This document shows, piece after piece, positions 63,121-64,000 of a DNA stretch of 64,000 bases. The DNA comes from Pollutimonas sp. M17 (GTDB taxonomy: Bacteria > Pseudomonadota > Gammaproteobacteria > Burkholderiales > Burkholderiaceae_B). The stretch is taken from the NCBI RefSeq assembly GCF_025836975.1, contig NZ_CP107548.1, positions 3,038,001 through 3,102,000 on the forward strand. The letters are read 5' to 3'. The notes under the pieces were generated by a model, which was given only the letters and a program-made list of their open reading frames with translations, did no database searches and was not told the origin of the DNA. Made by a program: the position numbers and the translations under genes. The first letter of the stretch is position 1, and each line of letters starts with the position of its first letter.

Positions 63121-63167
63121 TTGACAAGCATACGAAGTCAGACGACACTAAAGTCCTACACAGGACT
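63121..63167 (+). promoter_or_regulatory. promoter and operator of the NIPSNAP operon
   Basis: TTGACA (63121-63126) is followed at 17 bases by GACACT (63144-63149), a fair sigma-70 promoter. AGTCCT (63152-63157), ACAC, AGGACT (63162-63167) is a perfect 6-bp dyad at the start site, an ideal position for a GntR repressor. Confidence 0.65.
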
Positions 63168-63197
63168 ATAAGTGTTTATAAAGGTGTTGGCCACAAC

Positions 63198-63551
63198 ATG
63201 ATCATTGAAGAACGCATCTATACCTGCCTCTGCGGCAAGGCGGCGCAGTATGTCAAGGCTTACCAGAACGAGGGCCTGGCCATCCAGCGGCCCATTCTTG
63301 GCCACCTGGTGGGCTACTTCCTGTCTGAGATGGGGACCCTTAATCAGGTGGTGCACATGTGGGCGTACGAGGACCTTGCCGACCGGGCGCGCCGCCGCGC
63401 GATACTGCTGGCCAATCCCGACTGGAAGTCTTATGCGGCGAAGGTCCAGCCCTTCGTCCTGACGCAAGAAAACAAAATACTGCTGCCCGCCGAGTTTTCT
63501 CCATGGGCCGACGGCCCCGCCTACAGTGGGACGGAGGGAGTGCAGCCATGA
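63198..63551 (+). CDS. NIPSNAP-family protein
   Basis: A 117-residue protein of the NIPSNAP dimeric alpha+beta barrel family: MIIEERIYTCLCGKAAQYVK, GHLVGYFLSEMGTLNQVVHMW and LLANPDWKSYAAKVQPF. Family function is unknown; bacterial members often accompany catabolic oxidoreductases. It is the first gene of an operon divergent from the GntR gene, and its stop overlaps the start of the next gene (ATGA). Confidence 0.88.
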   Translation: MIIEERIYTCLCGKAAQYVKAYQNEGLAIQRPILGHLVGYFLSEMGTLNQVVHMWAYEDLADRARRRAILLANPDWKSYAAKVQPFVLTQENKILLPAEFSPWADGPAYSGTEGVQP

Positions 63552-64000
63552 AAGTTCTATGCACAGAAACAATGTCCGTTGCAGCCATGGAGCAATTGAA
63601 GAAGGTGGCCGAGGTGGTCATATTGAAGGACCGCAGCGCCAGCGGCTATCGCTCCGCCATCGCGGACGCGGACTTCCTTGTGGTGCGCAATAAGCTGCCC
63701 GACGATATCTTCCAGCATGCCGCCCGGCTTCGAGGCGTGGTCAGGCACGGTACCGGCCTGGACCTGATTCCGGTAGACGCCGCCACAGCCTTGGGCATAC
63801 CTGTTGCCAATGTCCCGGGCGCCAACGCGCAGGCGGTTGTGGAATATTACGTTTCGGCCATGCTCGCCTTTGCCCGGCCTCTGGCGCGCATGGAAGCCAC
63901 AATCCGAGCTCAAGGGTGGGATGCCGGACGCGCGCTCACCTCGATGGCCACACAGTTGTCGGGAAAGACGCTGGGCGTCGTTGGCGTCGGCACAATCGGC
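63548..64000 (+). CDS. D-isomer-specific 2-hydroxyacid dehydrogenase (N-terminal part, cut by window end)
   Basis: 151 codons are visible. The N-terminal catalytic domain has VLCTETMSVAAMEQL, VVRNKLPDDIF, RGVVRHGTGLDLIPVDAA and NVPGANAQAVVEYYV, matching phosphoglycerate/2-hydroxyacid dehydrogenases. The NAD-binding Rossmann motif GKTLGVVGVGTIG begins just before the window ends. The catalytic Arg, Glu and His lie beyond. It overlaps the NIPSNAP gene by four bases. The GntR regulator next door and this dehydrogenase suggest a hydroxyacid catabolic operon. Confidence 0.9.
   Translation, partial: MKVLCTETMSVAAMEQLKKVAEVVILKDRSASGYRSAIADADFLVVRNKLPDDIFQHAARLRGVVRHGTGLDLIPVDAATALGIPVANVPGANAQAVVEYYVSAMLAFARPLARMEATIRAQGWDAGRALTSMATQLSGKTLGVVGVGTIG

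Noticed and set aside
1-64000. CRISPR arrays, tRNA or rRNA genes, insertion sequences, phage genes
   Set aside because: No regularly spaced repeats, tRNA-like T-loop/acceptor pairs, transposase or integrase motifs were seen on either strand.

Overview
The window is a 64 kb chromosomal segment of high-GC bacterial DNA. Protein sequences, gene order and codon use point to a betaproteobacterium of the Burkholderiales, most likely Alcaligenaceae (Bordetella / Achromobacter / Pusillimonas type). The genome is not named by anything in the sequence, so this is inference from family resemblance. I saw no tRNA, rRNA, insertion sequence or CRISPR array.

Layout. (1) 1-5.2 kb: homogentisate catabolism on the + strand (MBL-fold hydrolase, FAD monooxygenase, DUF2783 protein, hmgA, fahA). 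(2) 5.2-10.2 kb, - strand: FAD-linked 2-hydroxyacid dehydrogenase, OmpR-type response regulator, sensor kinase, and an unusual membrane protein fusing a PAP2 phosphatase to an ICMT-type methyltransferase. (3) 10.4-23.3 kb: a phosphohexomutase (+) converging on an eight-gene surface-glycan operon (-). The operon encodes an initiating Und-P sugar transferase, WbpO/WbpP-type enzymes for UDP-GalNAcA, a MurJ-type flippase, an AsnB-type amidotransferase and three glycosyltransferase genes, one of them a tandem double enzyme. No polymerase or chain-length regulator is visible. (4) 23.27-23.74 kb: a non-coding block with a strong promoter, a structured RNA that displays a copy of the 16S anti-Shine-Dalgarno sequence in a hairpin loop, and an intrinsic terminator, all between 14-bp inverted repeats. 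This is the most striking item in the window. (5) 23.7-28.6 kb: coq7, then a reduced cbb3-type oxidase operon with a CcoS-CcoN fusion, CcoO, a mono-haem membrane cytochrome, a SCO protein and a six-TM protein. (6) 28.9-32.0 kb: OsmC-family protein, thyA-folA, class III aminotransferase.

(7) 32.1-41.4 kb is an accessory islet of short detoxification or stress-type genes, each set beside its own regulator: RibD-type reductase; YghU + SDR opposite a TetR regulator; haloacid dehalogenase; GNAT; SDR + NADP reductase opposite a LysR regulator; DUF1330; NTF2-like; XRE/MmyB-type regulator. It holds a glutathione transferase remnant and several dyad operators. (8) 41.6-46.5 kb: gcvT-gcvH-gcvP under a tandem glycine riboswitch. 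(9) 46.5-61.7 kb: core genes (HI0933-type flavoprotein, basic amino acid decarboxylase, dcd, tamB-tamA, mrp/apbC, small membrane protein, metG, cation efflux protein, DUF533/TerB protein). (10) 61.8-64 kb: DUF411 protein, GntR/HutC regulator, and a divergent NIPSNAP + 2-hydroxyacid dehydrogenase operon cut by the window end, with a perfect dyad operator between.

How the parts fit: the glycan operon, two-component system, PAP2-methyltransferase and TamA/TamB all act on the cell envelope. The homogentisate, glycine-cleavage and decarboxylase genes are amino acid catabolism, and the oxidase operon is respiratory. The islet at 32-41 kb looks like regulated, exchangeable cargo.
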